Assembly (NCBI RefSeq): GCF_019429525.1
Contig: NZ_JAHXZL010000011.1
Span: 1 to 64,000 of the forward strand
Direction: 5' to 3'
Length of the DNA stretch: 64,000 nt
Source: Sphingomonas folli
GTDB taxonomy: Bacteria; Pseudomonadota; Alphaproteobacteria; Sphingomonadales; Sphingomonadaceae
The translations under genes were made by a program, and so were the position numbers. Below are positions 17,446 to 25,530 of this stretch, in pieces; the first letter of the stretch is position 1; every line of letters starts with the position of its first letter. The notes under the pieces were generated by a model that was not told the origin of the DNA, did no database searches, and saw nothing but the letters and a program-made list of their open reading frames with translations.

Positions 17446-17744
17446 GTATGGGCGGGCGCCCTCCCCTACCCCGCCTCATCATTCCGCTCTCACCACCTGT
17501 CCGATCTGGGTGGTGCCAATGCGACATGTTCAATGGTGCCAGCGGCAAGCCAAAATCGGCACTGTCAGGCAGGGTATAGTTCGATGAACGTTAGCCCTTA
17601 CACAGACGTCCGAGGGCGATCCCGCGCTTAAACTCGCAAAGGCGATATCGTCGAACAGCGCCGCACAGGCAGTCTTTATAGGTATCGATTGTTATGACCT
17701 GCCGCGAAAGCACCGAGCGCAGTCGATAGGCGCGGTGACATCGC
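17446..17744. other. intergenic, nothing recognised
   Basis: There is no credible ORF. The segment near 17500-17560 contains two GGTGCCA-containing phrases (GTGGTGCCAATG and AATGGTGCCAGC), possibly remnants of a mobile-element end. This is not supported further. Confidence 0.3.
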
Positions 17745-18632
17745 CTAATTAGTGGCGAGCGCCCTAACGAGTAATGGCGCCCTTTCATGACCAACCAGAC
17801 TATGAAGATGCGATCGCAAGTCAGGACACATTCTCAACACACACTCTATGGCAGCCGCTCTCGTCCTCACGCAGGGATGCCGGCAAATGATAGGAATAAG
17901 AAGGTCAACTGCATCTTTGATACCAATAACCTCCACCATCTTTATCATTTGGACCCTAGTACTTGTCGGGCCATTTGCGTACCCCGAAAGTTTCTTTTTA
18001 TCGATGTCGAAAAAGCACTGCTGGGTCAGCGCCTGCGCGTTCGTCACACATAACAGGTTTATAGATATCGATGGGCTCTTCGGTGGTATTTGAGTATAGA
18101 TGTCACGGGATTTCTCAAAAAGTATCAAATCATCTGGAGTAAGATTCATCGTTTTTACGTGGGTGATCTCTACACTTTCACCTTCCACTAAGCTTAGGTC
18201 TCGAGTTTCGTATGAAAATATATCAGTCCTATATCCTAGTCCGTAGTAACCTGCCGTAAGAAAGTCGAAGTTGTGGTCATGTGGAACGTCGTAGGAGTAA
18301 ATGTCAGCCTCATAGGCTGTCGAGCCGTTTATTGCTTTAAGTGGCTTCCATAGGTTGGCACGAACGAGAAGGCCGCCCATTTTGGCCGTCCCGAGAAGAA
18401 AAGTCGCGTCGGTATACTGGTTTTTAGGTTGCACCTGATCCAAGGAGGCCTTCAAGGGGCCCAAAATGTGGTCATTCAATAAGGAATTGTTCAGCGTCAG
18501 CCGGTATAGCATCTCCGCGGAAGCTGCAAGGCTATCGAGGTCCTGCTCGTCCACGTTGTCGTTGACCCAGGAAAGATAGTCTGACAATTCCAAAGAAATC
18601 CCGGACGAGAATGAGAAGAAGCGGGCCATCAA
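17745..18632 (-). CDS. cupin-like/HEAT hypothetical protein, second of a pair
   Basis: 295 residues, AT-rich, no known family recognised. The N-terminal 100 residues are helical. A central beta-rich part has YDVPHDHNFDF (His 118 and His 120), GYYGLGYRTDIF, and LTPDDLILFE (164-173) ahead of PPKSPSISINLL. That order resembles a cupin-type metal site, although the second-motif His is not evident. The C-terminal about 70 residues (HPCVRTRAAAIECVLRMCPD) look like a HEAT repeat. It starts 10 bp after the related 299-residue gene, with a 38-residue peptide gene ahead of both. I suspect a peptide-modifying or peptide-handling enzyme. This is speculative. Confidence 0.6.
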   Translation of the reverse strand: MMARFFSFSSGISLELSDYLSWVNDNVDEQDLDSLAASAEMLYRLTLNNSLLNDHILGPLKASLDQVQPKNQYTDATFLLGTAKMGGLLVRANLWKPLKAINGSTAYEADIYSYDVPHDHNFDFLTAGYYGLGYRTDIFSYETRDLSLVEGESVEITHVKTMNLTPDDLILFEKSRDIYTQIPPKSPSISINLLCVTNAQALTQQCFFDIDKKKLSGYANGPTSTRVQMIKMVEVIGIKDAVDLLIPIICRHPCVRTRAAAIECVLRMCPDLRSHLHSLVGHERAPLLVRALATN

Positions 18633-18642
18633 ATCACTGCCT

Positions 18643-19542
18643 TCATCTGTCGGTTGCGATTAAAATCTCGTTTGCGGCCAAGCGCACGTGTGGGTGAGGG
18701 TCGTCTAGCATCGATTTAAGTATGTCAGTCGCTAGTGCACCATCAATACTACCCAGGCTTTGTACGGCTTTCCATCTCACAAAATGCAACCGGTGCTTGG
18801 AAAGCTCAGCGAGGTGCAGCGTCGCCGTATCTAACGACATTCTCTCGCCTGCAAATGAGGATATTAAATCTATGATAGTTTCGAACCTTCCTAGTGAAGG
18901 AAGGCTTACGCTATGATAAAGAGGCGTTAGACCTGTGGAATCAAAGGTCCATTGGAAATCCAGGGTCGCTACCTCGCGCAACCTTAAAATACAAACTAGG
19001 CCACTTTGTTCTGTCAAGTATACTGATCCGGCACTATATCGATGAGACTCGGATTCAGGTTCCATTTTATAATGGCCAGAGAATATCAGCCTTATATCTG
19101 GATCAAAAACAGAGACATCGGTGCCGCTTGGTAAGCGATACTCTTCAATTGTCAGCGTAGAGCCTCGATTGATAACAGCCTGAAGTCCGTTCTCGAGGGT
19201 CGTGGCGATTGTCTTTGGCCGAGAGGTCTGCTGATCCGTAGGGCTACCATCAACCAACTGGATGGCGACAAGAAAACTTTCGTTTATAAATACCGAGAAC
19301 GACGAACCAATAGTCTGATCGAAGCGAGAAGGGGGACGGCTTACTAAGCTATCTAGGTATGCAATGTATATTCGTTCGTATTCCCTTGATCGCGCAAAGG
19401 CATCAAAGAGCCTGTCAATGTTAGGTATGTCGTCGAGCCGTGATGCTCCCGAACCTAGGGACTCGGCGAGGCGCGCTAGATTGGGTAGCTGTAGATCCTG
19501 TGAAAGAACCAAGGACGGCGCCCTAGTGAGGCGAAAACTCAT
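18643..19542 (-). CDS. HEAT-repeat hypothetical protein, first of a pair
   Basis: 299 residues, AT-rich. The layout parallels the next gene: a helical N-terminus, a beta-rich centre (IEEYRLPSGTDVSVFDPDIR, then FSGHYKMEPESESHRYSAGS with His 157 and His 167, then SGLVCILRLRE) and a C-terminal HEAT-like repeat (HFVRWKAVQSLGSIDGALA and DDPHPHVRLAANEIL). The pair are probably diverged paralogues. It lies 66 bp downstream of the 38-residue peptide gene and 10 bp upstream of its partner, suggesting one operon. No function can be assigned from motifs alone. Confidence 0.6.
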   Translation of the reverse strand: MSFRLTRAPSLVLSQDLQLPNLARLAESLGSGASRLDDIPNIDRLFDAFARSREYERIYIAYLDSLVSRPPSRFDQTIGSSFSVFINESFLVAIQLVDGSPTDQQTSRPKTIATTLENGLQAVINRGSTLTIEEYRLPSGTDVSVFDPDIRLIFSGHYKMEPESESHRYSAGSVYLTEQSGLVCILRLREVATLDFQWTFDSTGLTPLYHSVSLPSLGRFETIIDLISSFAGERMSLDTATLHLAELSKHRLHFVRWKAVQSLGSIDGALATDILKSMLDDPHPHVRLAANEILIATDR

Positions 19543-19608
19543 GGCAATCCTCTACCTAGAAGCGCAACGGGCACGATCGATCTTTTGACTCGACCGCGCC
19601 CGCCCTAA

Positions 19609-19725
19609 TTACATAATCATGCCGATGAAGATTGCGGCCGGGATCAATGCGAGGTGCAGGGTCGCGCCACCGGTTCCGGCAGGAGCAACCGAATGCTTGA
19701 GGTCGCGAATGATAAGCTTTTTCAT
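19609..19725 (-). CDS. 38-residue hydrophobic peptide, possible RiPP precursor or toxin
   Basis: A small ORF of 38 codons with a strong ribosome-binding site (AAGGAAG just upstream of the ATG). The N-terminus MKKLIIRDLKHS is basic and leader-like. It is followed by VAPAGTGGAT and a hydrophobic tail ending AIFIGMIM. It is the first gene of an AT-rich operon with the two HEAT/cupin-like genes. This layout (a short peptide followed by paired unknown proteins) fits a ribosomally made modified peptide, but a membrane-active toxin or small membrane protein is equally possible. There are no Cys and few Ser/Thr, so lanthionine chemistry is unlikely. Confidence 0.55.
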   Translation of the reverse strand: MKKLIIRDLKHSVAPAGTGGATLHLALIPAAIFIGMIM

Positions 19726-20153
19726 CTTACTTCCTTACAGCTGTGTAATGCAATAGATCAGAACAAACAGCCGCATGCGGGAAGAATGCTATCCTCCGCC
19801 ACTCGAAGCGTCCACTCCGCACTATTGGCCCGAACGTCTTGACCGAGCGATATTCGACAAACTCGTGCCAAGTGATGTCGTCAACCGGCTCGTTACTCGA
19901 AAATGAGCCATCGGTATGGTTTCCAAGTTCCTGTCAGAGCGTTAATAGGAAGATGGTGTGACCCAGTTTGCGGATCGCGGGTTGCAAGCGGGGGTTGGGT
20001 GATTAGTTCAGCGTGAACAGCCTACTGGATGGGTGCCGAGGGAAAGCTATTGGTCGCGCCATTCTTTGCTCCGCCCAGTGCAAGATGCGCGTGCACATAC
20101 ATCATTTAAACTGGGCGATTTCTGTCGAGCGCCTTGTTTTGCGAGAGGGTACC
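19726..20153. promoter_or_regulatory. divergent intergenic region between peptide operon and yidC copy
   Basis: This 428-bp AT-rich gap must contain the promoters of both the peptide operon (minus) and the yidC copy (plus). On the minus strand a TTGTTC box followed by an ATTACA-type box about 30-45 bp upstream of the peptide ATG could be a promoter. Only very short ORFs occur, none with a convincing ribosome-binding site. Confidence 0.35.
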
Positions 20154-21848
20154 TTGAAGGACGAGAGCAAGAACTTCGTGCTGTTCGCGGTCATCGCCGC
20201 GCTCATCCTGTTCGGATGGCCGCTGGTGCAGAGCCGCTTCTTCCCGACGGCGAACCCGCCCGCGACCAAGGTCGTGGAGGGCAAGTCGCGCGCGCTGCCG
20301 CAGCCCGGTGCCGACCCGACCGCCGACTCACCCGCCGCGCTGCGTGATCGCCGGCAGGTGCTGGCGGAGAGTCCGCGCGTCCGCATCGAGACGCCCGCGC
20401 TGAAGGGGTCGATCAGCCTCAAGGGCGCCCGGCTCGATGACCTGGTGCTGACGCGCTACAACGAGACGGTGGCCGCCAACTCGCCGCCGATCCGCCTGTT
20501 CTCGCCCGCGGGCACGCAGGACGCCTATTTCGCCGCCTTCGGCTGGCGCGACGAGGGGCTCCGCCCACCCGCGGCCGACGCTCTGTGGACCGCCTCGGCG
20601 CCGGTGCTGACGCCGGGCAAGCCGGTGACGCTCACCGCCAGCAACGCGCAGGGCCAGCGCTTCGCGATCGAGCTGGCGGTGGACAATGACTATCTCTTCA
20701 CGGTCAAGCAGACCGTCGCCAACGCCGGGAGCGGCGCGGTGCCGGTCGCGGCCTATGGCCTCGTCAACCGCATCGGCGTGTCCAAGGACCCCGACAGCTG
20801 GACGATCCACACCGGGCCGATGTCGGTCAACAACGGCGCGGCGCATTACAACCCCAACTTCAAGGACCTCGCCTCGGGTCCGGCGCGCTTCACCAGCACC
20901 GGCGGCTGGCTCGGCTTCACCGACAAATATTGGCTCGCGGCGATGGTGCCCGACCAGGGCCGCGCCTTCGACGGCCAGTTCCGCGCCGGGCCGAACGACA
21001 GCTTCCAGGCCGATTTCACCACCGCGCCGCAGCTGCTGCCGCCCGGCCGTCAGCTGAGCCAGACCGCCAAGCTGTTCGCCGGCGCGAAGGAGGTGAAGCT
21101 GCTCGACCGCTACACCGACACCGGCGCGGTGACGAAGCTGGACTATGCGATCGACTGGGGCTGGTTCCGCCTCGTCGAGAAGCCGATCTTCTATTACCTC
21201 GATCTGCTGTTCCGGCTGATCGGCAACTTCGGCGTCGCGATCATCATCCTGACGCTGACGATCCGGCTGCTCGTCTTCCCGATCGCGCAGCGCCAGTTCG
21301 TTTCAGCCGCTCAGATGCGGGCCCTGCAGCCTATCATCAGAGAAATACAGAGTAGAAACGGGGATGACAAAGCTAAGCAGCAGATGGAAATCGTGGCCCT
21401 TTACAAACAGAAGGGAGTTAGTCCCCTCTCTGGCTGCATCCCCGCAATAATTCAAATTCCGATTTTCTACGCGCTGTACAAGGCACTGTTGCTGACGATC
21501 GAGATGCGCCACCAGCCGTTCGCGCTGTGGATCAAGGACCTGTCCGCCCCCGACCCGGCGACGATCCTCAACCTGTTCGGCTATATCCCGATCACGCTGC
21601 CGCATTTCCTCGCGATCGGCGTGGTGCCGGTGCTGCTGGGCATCTCGATGTTCTTCCAGTTCCGGCTCAACCCGGCGCCGATGGACGATGCACAGAAGCA
21701 GGTGTTCGCGATCCTGCCCTGGGTACTAATGTTCGTGATGGCACCGTTTGCGGTCGGGCTGCAAATCTACTGGATCACTACAAATTACATTTCGATTTTG
21801 CAGCAGAGGATGCTTGCTGCTCAGTACAACGCTTCGGGGAGCAATTAG
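20154..21848 (+). CDS. yidC: YidC membrane insertase, extra mosaic copy
   Basis: A complete Oxa1/YidC-family insertase of about 564 residues, which inserts and folds inner-membrane proteins. TTG at 20154 begins KDESKNFVLFAVIAALI (TM1). A large periplasmic P1 domain follows, then the conserved core: ILTLTIRLLVFPIAQRQF with the hydrophilic-groove Arg, the cytoplasmic C1 loop, IIQIPIFYALYKAL, and FVMAPFAVGLQIYWITTNY. It is not in the usual rpmH-rnpA-yidC setting, so it is probably a second copy. Base composition is patchy. About 21301-21480 (C1 loop and following helix) and 21721-21848 (last helix and tail) use AT-rich and rare codons (AGA, ATA, TTA-type), while the rest is GC-rich. Confidence 0.93.
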   Translation: MKDESKNFVLFAVIAALILFGWPLVQSRFFPTANPPATKVVEGKSRALPQPGADPTADSPAALRDRRQVLAESPRVRIETPALKGSISLKGARLDDLVLTRYNETVAANSPPIRLFSPAGTQDAYFAAFGWRDEGLRPPAADALWTASAPVLTPGKPVTLTASNAQGQRFAIELAVDNDYLFTVKQTVANAGSGAVPVAAYGLVNRIGVSKDPDSWTIHTGPMSVNNGAAHYNPNFKDLASGPARFTSTGGWLGFTDKYWLAAMVPDQGRAFDGQFRAGPNDSFQADFTTAPQLLPPGRQLSQTAKLFAGAKEVKLLDRYTDTGAVTKLDYAIDWGWFRLVEKPIFYYLDLLFRLIGNFGVAIIILTLTIRLLVFPIAQRQFVSAAQMRALQPIIREIQSRNGDDKAKQQMEIVALYKQKGVSPLSGCIPAIIQIPIFYALYKALLLTIEMRHQPFALWIKDLSAPDPATILNLFGYIPITLPHFLAIGVVPVLLGISMFFQFRLNPAPMDDAQKQVFAILPWVLMFVMAPFAVGLQIYWITTNYISILQQRMLAAQYNASGSN

Positions 21849-22107
21849 GAAGCGGGTGCGGAGCGGCCCTTTCGTAACGGCATCGCTGCTCTGCAGTCCA
21901 TGAGAGGGCGTTAGCTGGTGTAAGGACAGCGGGTTCGTAGCTCGCCGTCCTCCCTCCGTCTTAACGTCGCAGTGAAATTGATCGACTTCGCGGTGGTGCG
22001 TTTCGGGTATACCTCAAGAGGACCACGACCGAGTTGGCTGAATGCTGGGGCGGAGGGGCAGGGCGGTGAGGTGCAAGTGACGGCGATGACCCGACGCTGC
22101 TGCTGAT

Positions 22108-22764
22108 TCAGAGCAGCAGCTCAACCACGTCGGTCAGCTCGTCCACGTGAAGCTGCGCGGGCGGATGGTGATTGGGCCACGGTATGCCGCGTCGTAACCA
22201 GATCGCCCGCATACCCGCGGCCTCGGCGCCGAGGATATCAACCGTGGGATTATCCCCGATGAAGAGGCACGACTCGGTCGCCACGCCCAAGCGCTCGGCC
22301 GCGCGCCGGAACAGGCGAGCGTCGGGCTTTCGCAGGCCTTCGGCCTCCGACACGAGGACCGCATCGACCGCATCACGGATGCCGATCGTCGCGACCGTTC
22401 GTGACTGGAAGTCTGTCCATCCGTTGGTAACGATCCCAAGCTTGAACCCTTGACGGCGTAGCGCGGCGAGCAGGTCTCCAGCGCCTGCCATCGGGCAGGC
22501 GAACTCGTGGTAGCGCAGGCTGTACTCGGTCGCCAAGTCAGCCCCCGATGGCTCATCGATGCCCAGCTCCACCATCAGCTTCGGGTAGAGGACCGCCTTC
22601 GACAGCGAACCGTGCGCGTCGAGCCGGGTGAAGCGCTCGACGAACGTCTCCTCCTCTACCCGGTCCAGAAACCATCGCCGGTGCTGATCGATCAAAAACG
22701 CGCGGAGCGACGCCGCCCGGTCATGCAGCGTCTCATCGAGATCGAAGAGGATGGCAGCGGCCAT
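22108..22764 (-). CDS. HAD-superfamily hydrolase
   Basis: 218 residues with the HAD phosphatase motifs: motif I AILFDLDETLHD (nucleophile Asp 8), motif II GIVTNGW, motif III Lys in GLRKPDARLF, and motif IV CLFIGDNPTVDILGA. The helical cap between motifs I and II indicates subfamily IA (phosphoglycolate phosphatase or YjjG nucleotidase-like). The substrate is not predictable. The gene starts 44 bp after the end of the organosulfur operon and may be transcribed with it, but no functional link is evident. Confidence 0.85.
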   Translation of the reverse strand: MAAAILFDLDETLHDRAASLRAFLIDQHRRWFLDRVEEETFVERFTRLDAHGSLSKAVLYPKLMVELGIDEPSGADLATEYSLRYHEFACPMAGAGDLLAALRRQGFKLGIVTNGWTDFQSRTVATIGIRDAVDAVLVSEAEGLRKPDARLFRRAAERLGVATESCLFIGDNPTVDILGAEAAGMRAIWLRRGIPWPNHHPPAQLHVDELTDVVELLL

Positions 22765-22808
22765 CGATCAACCTGCCCGCATCGACCGAAGCTCGCGGCG
22801 CACGCTCA

Positions 22809-24032
22809 TCATCGGCTTCGGCGCACCGGCTTCGCGGGGTAACGGCCGTGGACCGCGTGCTCTCCCACGAGAACGCGCCGCCAGTCGTTGGCGTCATGGA
22901 TGGTGTGGACTCGCGCGTTGCGCCAATGGCGATCGTAGCCGTGCCGGCTCTCCGCCGCGGACGCGCCCGAGAGCGCGAACAGCAGGTTGGCCGCGTCGAT
23001 CGCGACGTCCTCGGCGAGCGCCTTGACCGCGAACGCGGCGACGGCAGCCCGTCCGGACGCGGCCTCGTCGACACCGTCCGCCGCGGCCCCGTCGTGCTGT
23101 CGCGCCGCGGTGGAGAGCAGCGCCTCGAGCGCGTGGAGCTCGGCCGCGGCTCGCCCGAGCCGGGCGTGCAGCAGGCGATCCTCCCCCGCCGATGGCGCGC
23201 GTGCGCCGAGCCGAGGCCGCGAGCGCTGCCGGACGGACGCGACCAAATCGTCCAGCGCCGCGCGCGCGATGCCGACGTCGATCGCGGCATGGAGCAGCAC
23301 CCCGTAGGAGTGGAACAACGTCGGCCGGTCGAACAGCCGCCAGTGCGCCACCACGTCGTCGGCGGGGACGTGCACGTCGTTGAACTGCGCCGTGCCGCTG
23401 AATGTCACGCGCTGGCCGATCACGTCCCAGTCGCCGAGCACCGCGACGCCTTCGGCCTCGCGCGGCACGAAGGCGAGCACCTGCCGCTCGTCGGCGTCGA
23501 TCGCCGCGACCGGGATCCACTGGGCCGTCAGCGCGCCGGTGCAATAATATTTGGTGCCGTTCAGGCGAAAGGCGTCGCCCTCGCGCGTCAGCCGCGTCCG
23601 CAGGTCGAGCGCGGAGGACCCGCGCTCCGCCTGCGCGTTGCCGAAGCGGGCGCCGCGCAGCACCTCGCCGAAGAAGCGCCGCTGCTGGTCCGGCGTGCCG
23701 TCCTGGCGGAGCGCCTCGACGAAGAGGAAGTGGTTCTGCGGTAGCTGCCCGATCGCCGGATCGGCGACCGAGCGCAGACGGAATACCTCCGCGACGGTCG
23801 CATAGGACACGTCGGCACCGCCGAACGCGCGCGGCACCGTGATCGCGAGCAGCCCGGAGGCGGACAGCGCATCGAGCTCGGCATAGGGCACGGTGCGGTC
23901 GCGGTCGCGCGCGATCGCACCGGCGGCGATCTCGGTCGCGAGCGCGCGCGCCACCGCGACCGCCTCCGCCGCGTCGGCGATGACATGCCCCGTCCGCGAC
24001 GACACGGGCTCGCGCGCGACCACCACGCTCAC
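22809..24032 (-). CDS. SfnB/DszC-like acyl-CoA-dehydrogenase-fold monooxygenase
   Basis: 407 residues with the acyl-CoA dehydrogenase fold, of the flavin-dependent monooxygenase branch that includes DszC and SfnB. Markers are LSASGLLAITVPRAFGGADV, DPAIGQLPQNHFLFVEAL, FRLNGTKYYCTGAL and the C-terminal YDRHWRNARVHTIHDAN. Family members use reduced flavin from a partner reductase to oxidise sulfur (sulfide, sulfoxide) or act in sulfone assimilation. It is the last gene of the minus-strand sulfur operon and overlaps the preceding small gene by 4 bp (ATGA). A second, diverged copy is at 30926. The exact substrate is unknown. Confidence 0.82.
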   Translation of the reverse strand: MSVVVAREPVSSRTGHVIADAAEAVAVARALATEIAAGAIARDRDRTVPYAELDALSASGLLAITVPRAFGGADVSYATVAEVFRLRSVADPAIGQLPQNHFLFVEALRQDGTPDQQRRFFGEVLRGARFGNAQAERGSSALDLRTRLTREGDAFRLNGTKYYCTGALTAQWIPVAAIDADERQVLAFVPREAEGVAVLGDWDVIGQRVTFSGTAQFNDVHVPADDVVAHWRLFDRPTLFHSYGVLLHAAIDVGIARAALDDLVASVRQRSRPRLGARAPSAGEDRLLHARLGRAAAELHALEALLSTAARQHDGAAADGVDEAASGRAAVAAFAVKALAEDVAIDAANLLFALSGASAAESRHGYDRHWRNARVHTIHDANDWRRVLVGEHAVHGRYPAKPVRRSR

Positions 24033-24352
24033 AGCCCTGTCTCCCCGCTCAGCAGCGCGCGGCCGATCGCCTCGTGACGCAGGTGAAGCGCCTCGTCGCT
24101 GCGGTCCGGCGCCCAGGCCACGCGCGACGGGAAGCTGCCGAAGAGGTCGAGCAGGAGCGAGCGCGCCAGGATCGCCGCTTCGTCGGCCGCGTCATCGCGC
24201 TCGGCCAGCGCCTCGGCCGCGTCCAGACGGGTGCGCAGCCGACCGATCTCGGCCAGCGTACCGGGGTCGTCGGCGAGCAGGTCGCCGACGAGGCTGGCGG
24301 CGATCTCGGCGAACAGCCGCTCGCCGGTGGCGAGATCGTCCGACACGCCCAT
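24029..24352 (-). CDS. 107-residue hypothetical protein in sulfur operon
   Basis: An unrecognised, mostly helical, acidic protein. Its start shares a base with the stop of the SsuD-like gene (TGATG) and its end overlaps the SfnB-like gene by 4 bp, so it is certainly translated within the operon. I chose the ATG at 24352; the longer upstream frame is the arginine-rich shadow of ssuD. Segments GRLRTRLDAAEALAERDDAA and LLDLFGSFPSRVAWAPDRSD suggest a helical bundle. It might be an accessory or chaperone-like protein for the flanking monooxygenases. Confidence 0.65.
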   Translation of the reverse strand: MGVSDDLATGERLFAEIAASLVGDLLADDPGTLAEIGRLRTRLDAAEALAERDDAADEAAILARSLLLDLFGSFPSRVAWAPDRSDEALHLRHEAIGRALLSGETGL

Positions 24353-25530
24353 CAGCTGGCACTCGCGACGGGTTCGCGCGTCTTCGCGGGCGCGAAGGGT
24401 ACGTCCGCCGCGCCACCGTCGACGACCTGACCGAACGGATGGCGCCACAGGCCGTCGCGCTCGAGGATCGGCAGCACGCCCTCGCCGAACCAATAGGCCT
24501 CCTCGAGGTGCGGCACGCCCGAGAGCACGAACTCGTCGATGCCGACCGCGGCATATTCCTTGATCCGCTCCGCCACCTCGGTGTGGCTGCCGACGAGCGC
24601 GGTACCCGCGCCGCCGCGCACCAGGCCGACGCCGGCCCAGAGATTGGGCGCGATCTCGAGATTGGCGGTGGAGCCCTGGTGGAGCGCGATCATGCGCTTC
24701 TGCCCCTCCGACTCGCTGCGCGCCAGCCCGGCCTGGACCGAGGCGATCGTGGCGGGATCGATCCCCTGCAGCAGCCGCTCGGCCTCGGCCCAGGCCTGTT
24801 CCGACGTGTCGCGGCTGATCACGTGGAGCCGGATGCCGTAGCGCAGCGTGCGACCCTGCCGCGCGGCCAGCTCACGGATCCAGGCGACCTTCTTGGCCAC
24901 CGCGTCGAGCGGCTCGCCCCAGGTGAGGTAGACGTCGCTGTGTGCCGCGGCGACCGGGCCGGCCGCCGCGGACGAGCCGCCGAAGTAGAGCGGCGGCACG
25001 GGATCCGGCACGCGCGGGATGGTCGCGCCGACGACGCGCAGATGCTCACCGTCGAAGTCGGCGCGACCGTCGCGCCACAGCGCGCGCACGATCGTCAGGA
25101 ACTCGTCGGCGCGCGCGTAGCGCTCGTCCTTGGACAGGAAGTCGCCGTACGCCTGCTGCTCGTGCTGCTCGCCGCCGACCACGACGTTCAGCAGCAGCCG
25201 CCCCTGCGAGTGGCGCTGGAAGGTCGCCGCCATCTGCGCCGAGAGCGTCGGCGAGATCAGGCCAGGGCGGAAGGCGACGAGGAACTTGAGCCGCTCGGTC
25301 ACCTCGACCAGCATCGCGGTGGCGAGCCAGGCGTCCTCGCACCACGCCCCCGTCGGCGTCAGCGCGCCGACGAAGCCGAGCTGCTCGGCACTGCGCGCGA
25401 TCTGGCCGAGATAGGCGATCGAGGCGGGGCGGGCGCCGCCGGCAGTGCCCGCGGGCACGCCGTGGCCGCCCCCGACGATCTGGCGGCTGTCGCCGTAGGT
25501 GGGCAGGAACCAGTGGAAGTCGAGGGTCAT
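24352..25530 (-). CDS. ssuD: SsuD-like FMNH2-dependent alkanesulfonate monooxygenase
   Basis: 392 residues of the bacterial-luciferase-like fold. SsuD-type markers are HWFLPTYGDSRQIVGG, FVGALTPTGAWCEDAW, LKFLVAFRPGLISPT, GRLLLNVVVGGEQHEQQAYG and PPLYFGGSSAAA. The enzyme oxidises alkanesulfonates with FMNH2 and O2 to an aldehyde and sulfite, giving cells sulfur during sulfate limitation. The length matches SsuD (about 380). It overlaps the preceding DszA-like gene by 4 bp. FMNH2 could come from the flavin reductase encoded at 42826. Confidence 0.88.
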   Translation of the reverse strand: MTLDFHWFLPTYGDSRQIVGGGHGVPAGTAGGARPASIAYLGQIARSAEQLGFVGALTPTGAWCEDAWLATAMLVEVTERLKFLVAFRPGLISPTLSAQMAATFQRHSQGRLLLNVVVGGEQHEQQAYGDFLSKDERYARADEFLTIVRALWRDGRADFDGEHLRVVGATIPRVPDPVPPLYFGGSSAAAGPVAAAHSDVYLTWGEPLDAVAKKVAWIRELAARQGRTLRYGIRLHVISRDTSEQAWAEAERLLQGIDPATIASVQAGLARSESEGQKRMIALHQGSTANLEIAPNLWAGVGLVRGGAGTALVGSHTEVAERIKEYAAVGIDEFVLSGVPHLEEAYWFGEGVLPILERDGLWRHPFGQVVDGGAADVPFAPAKTREPVASAS

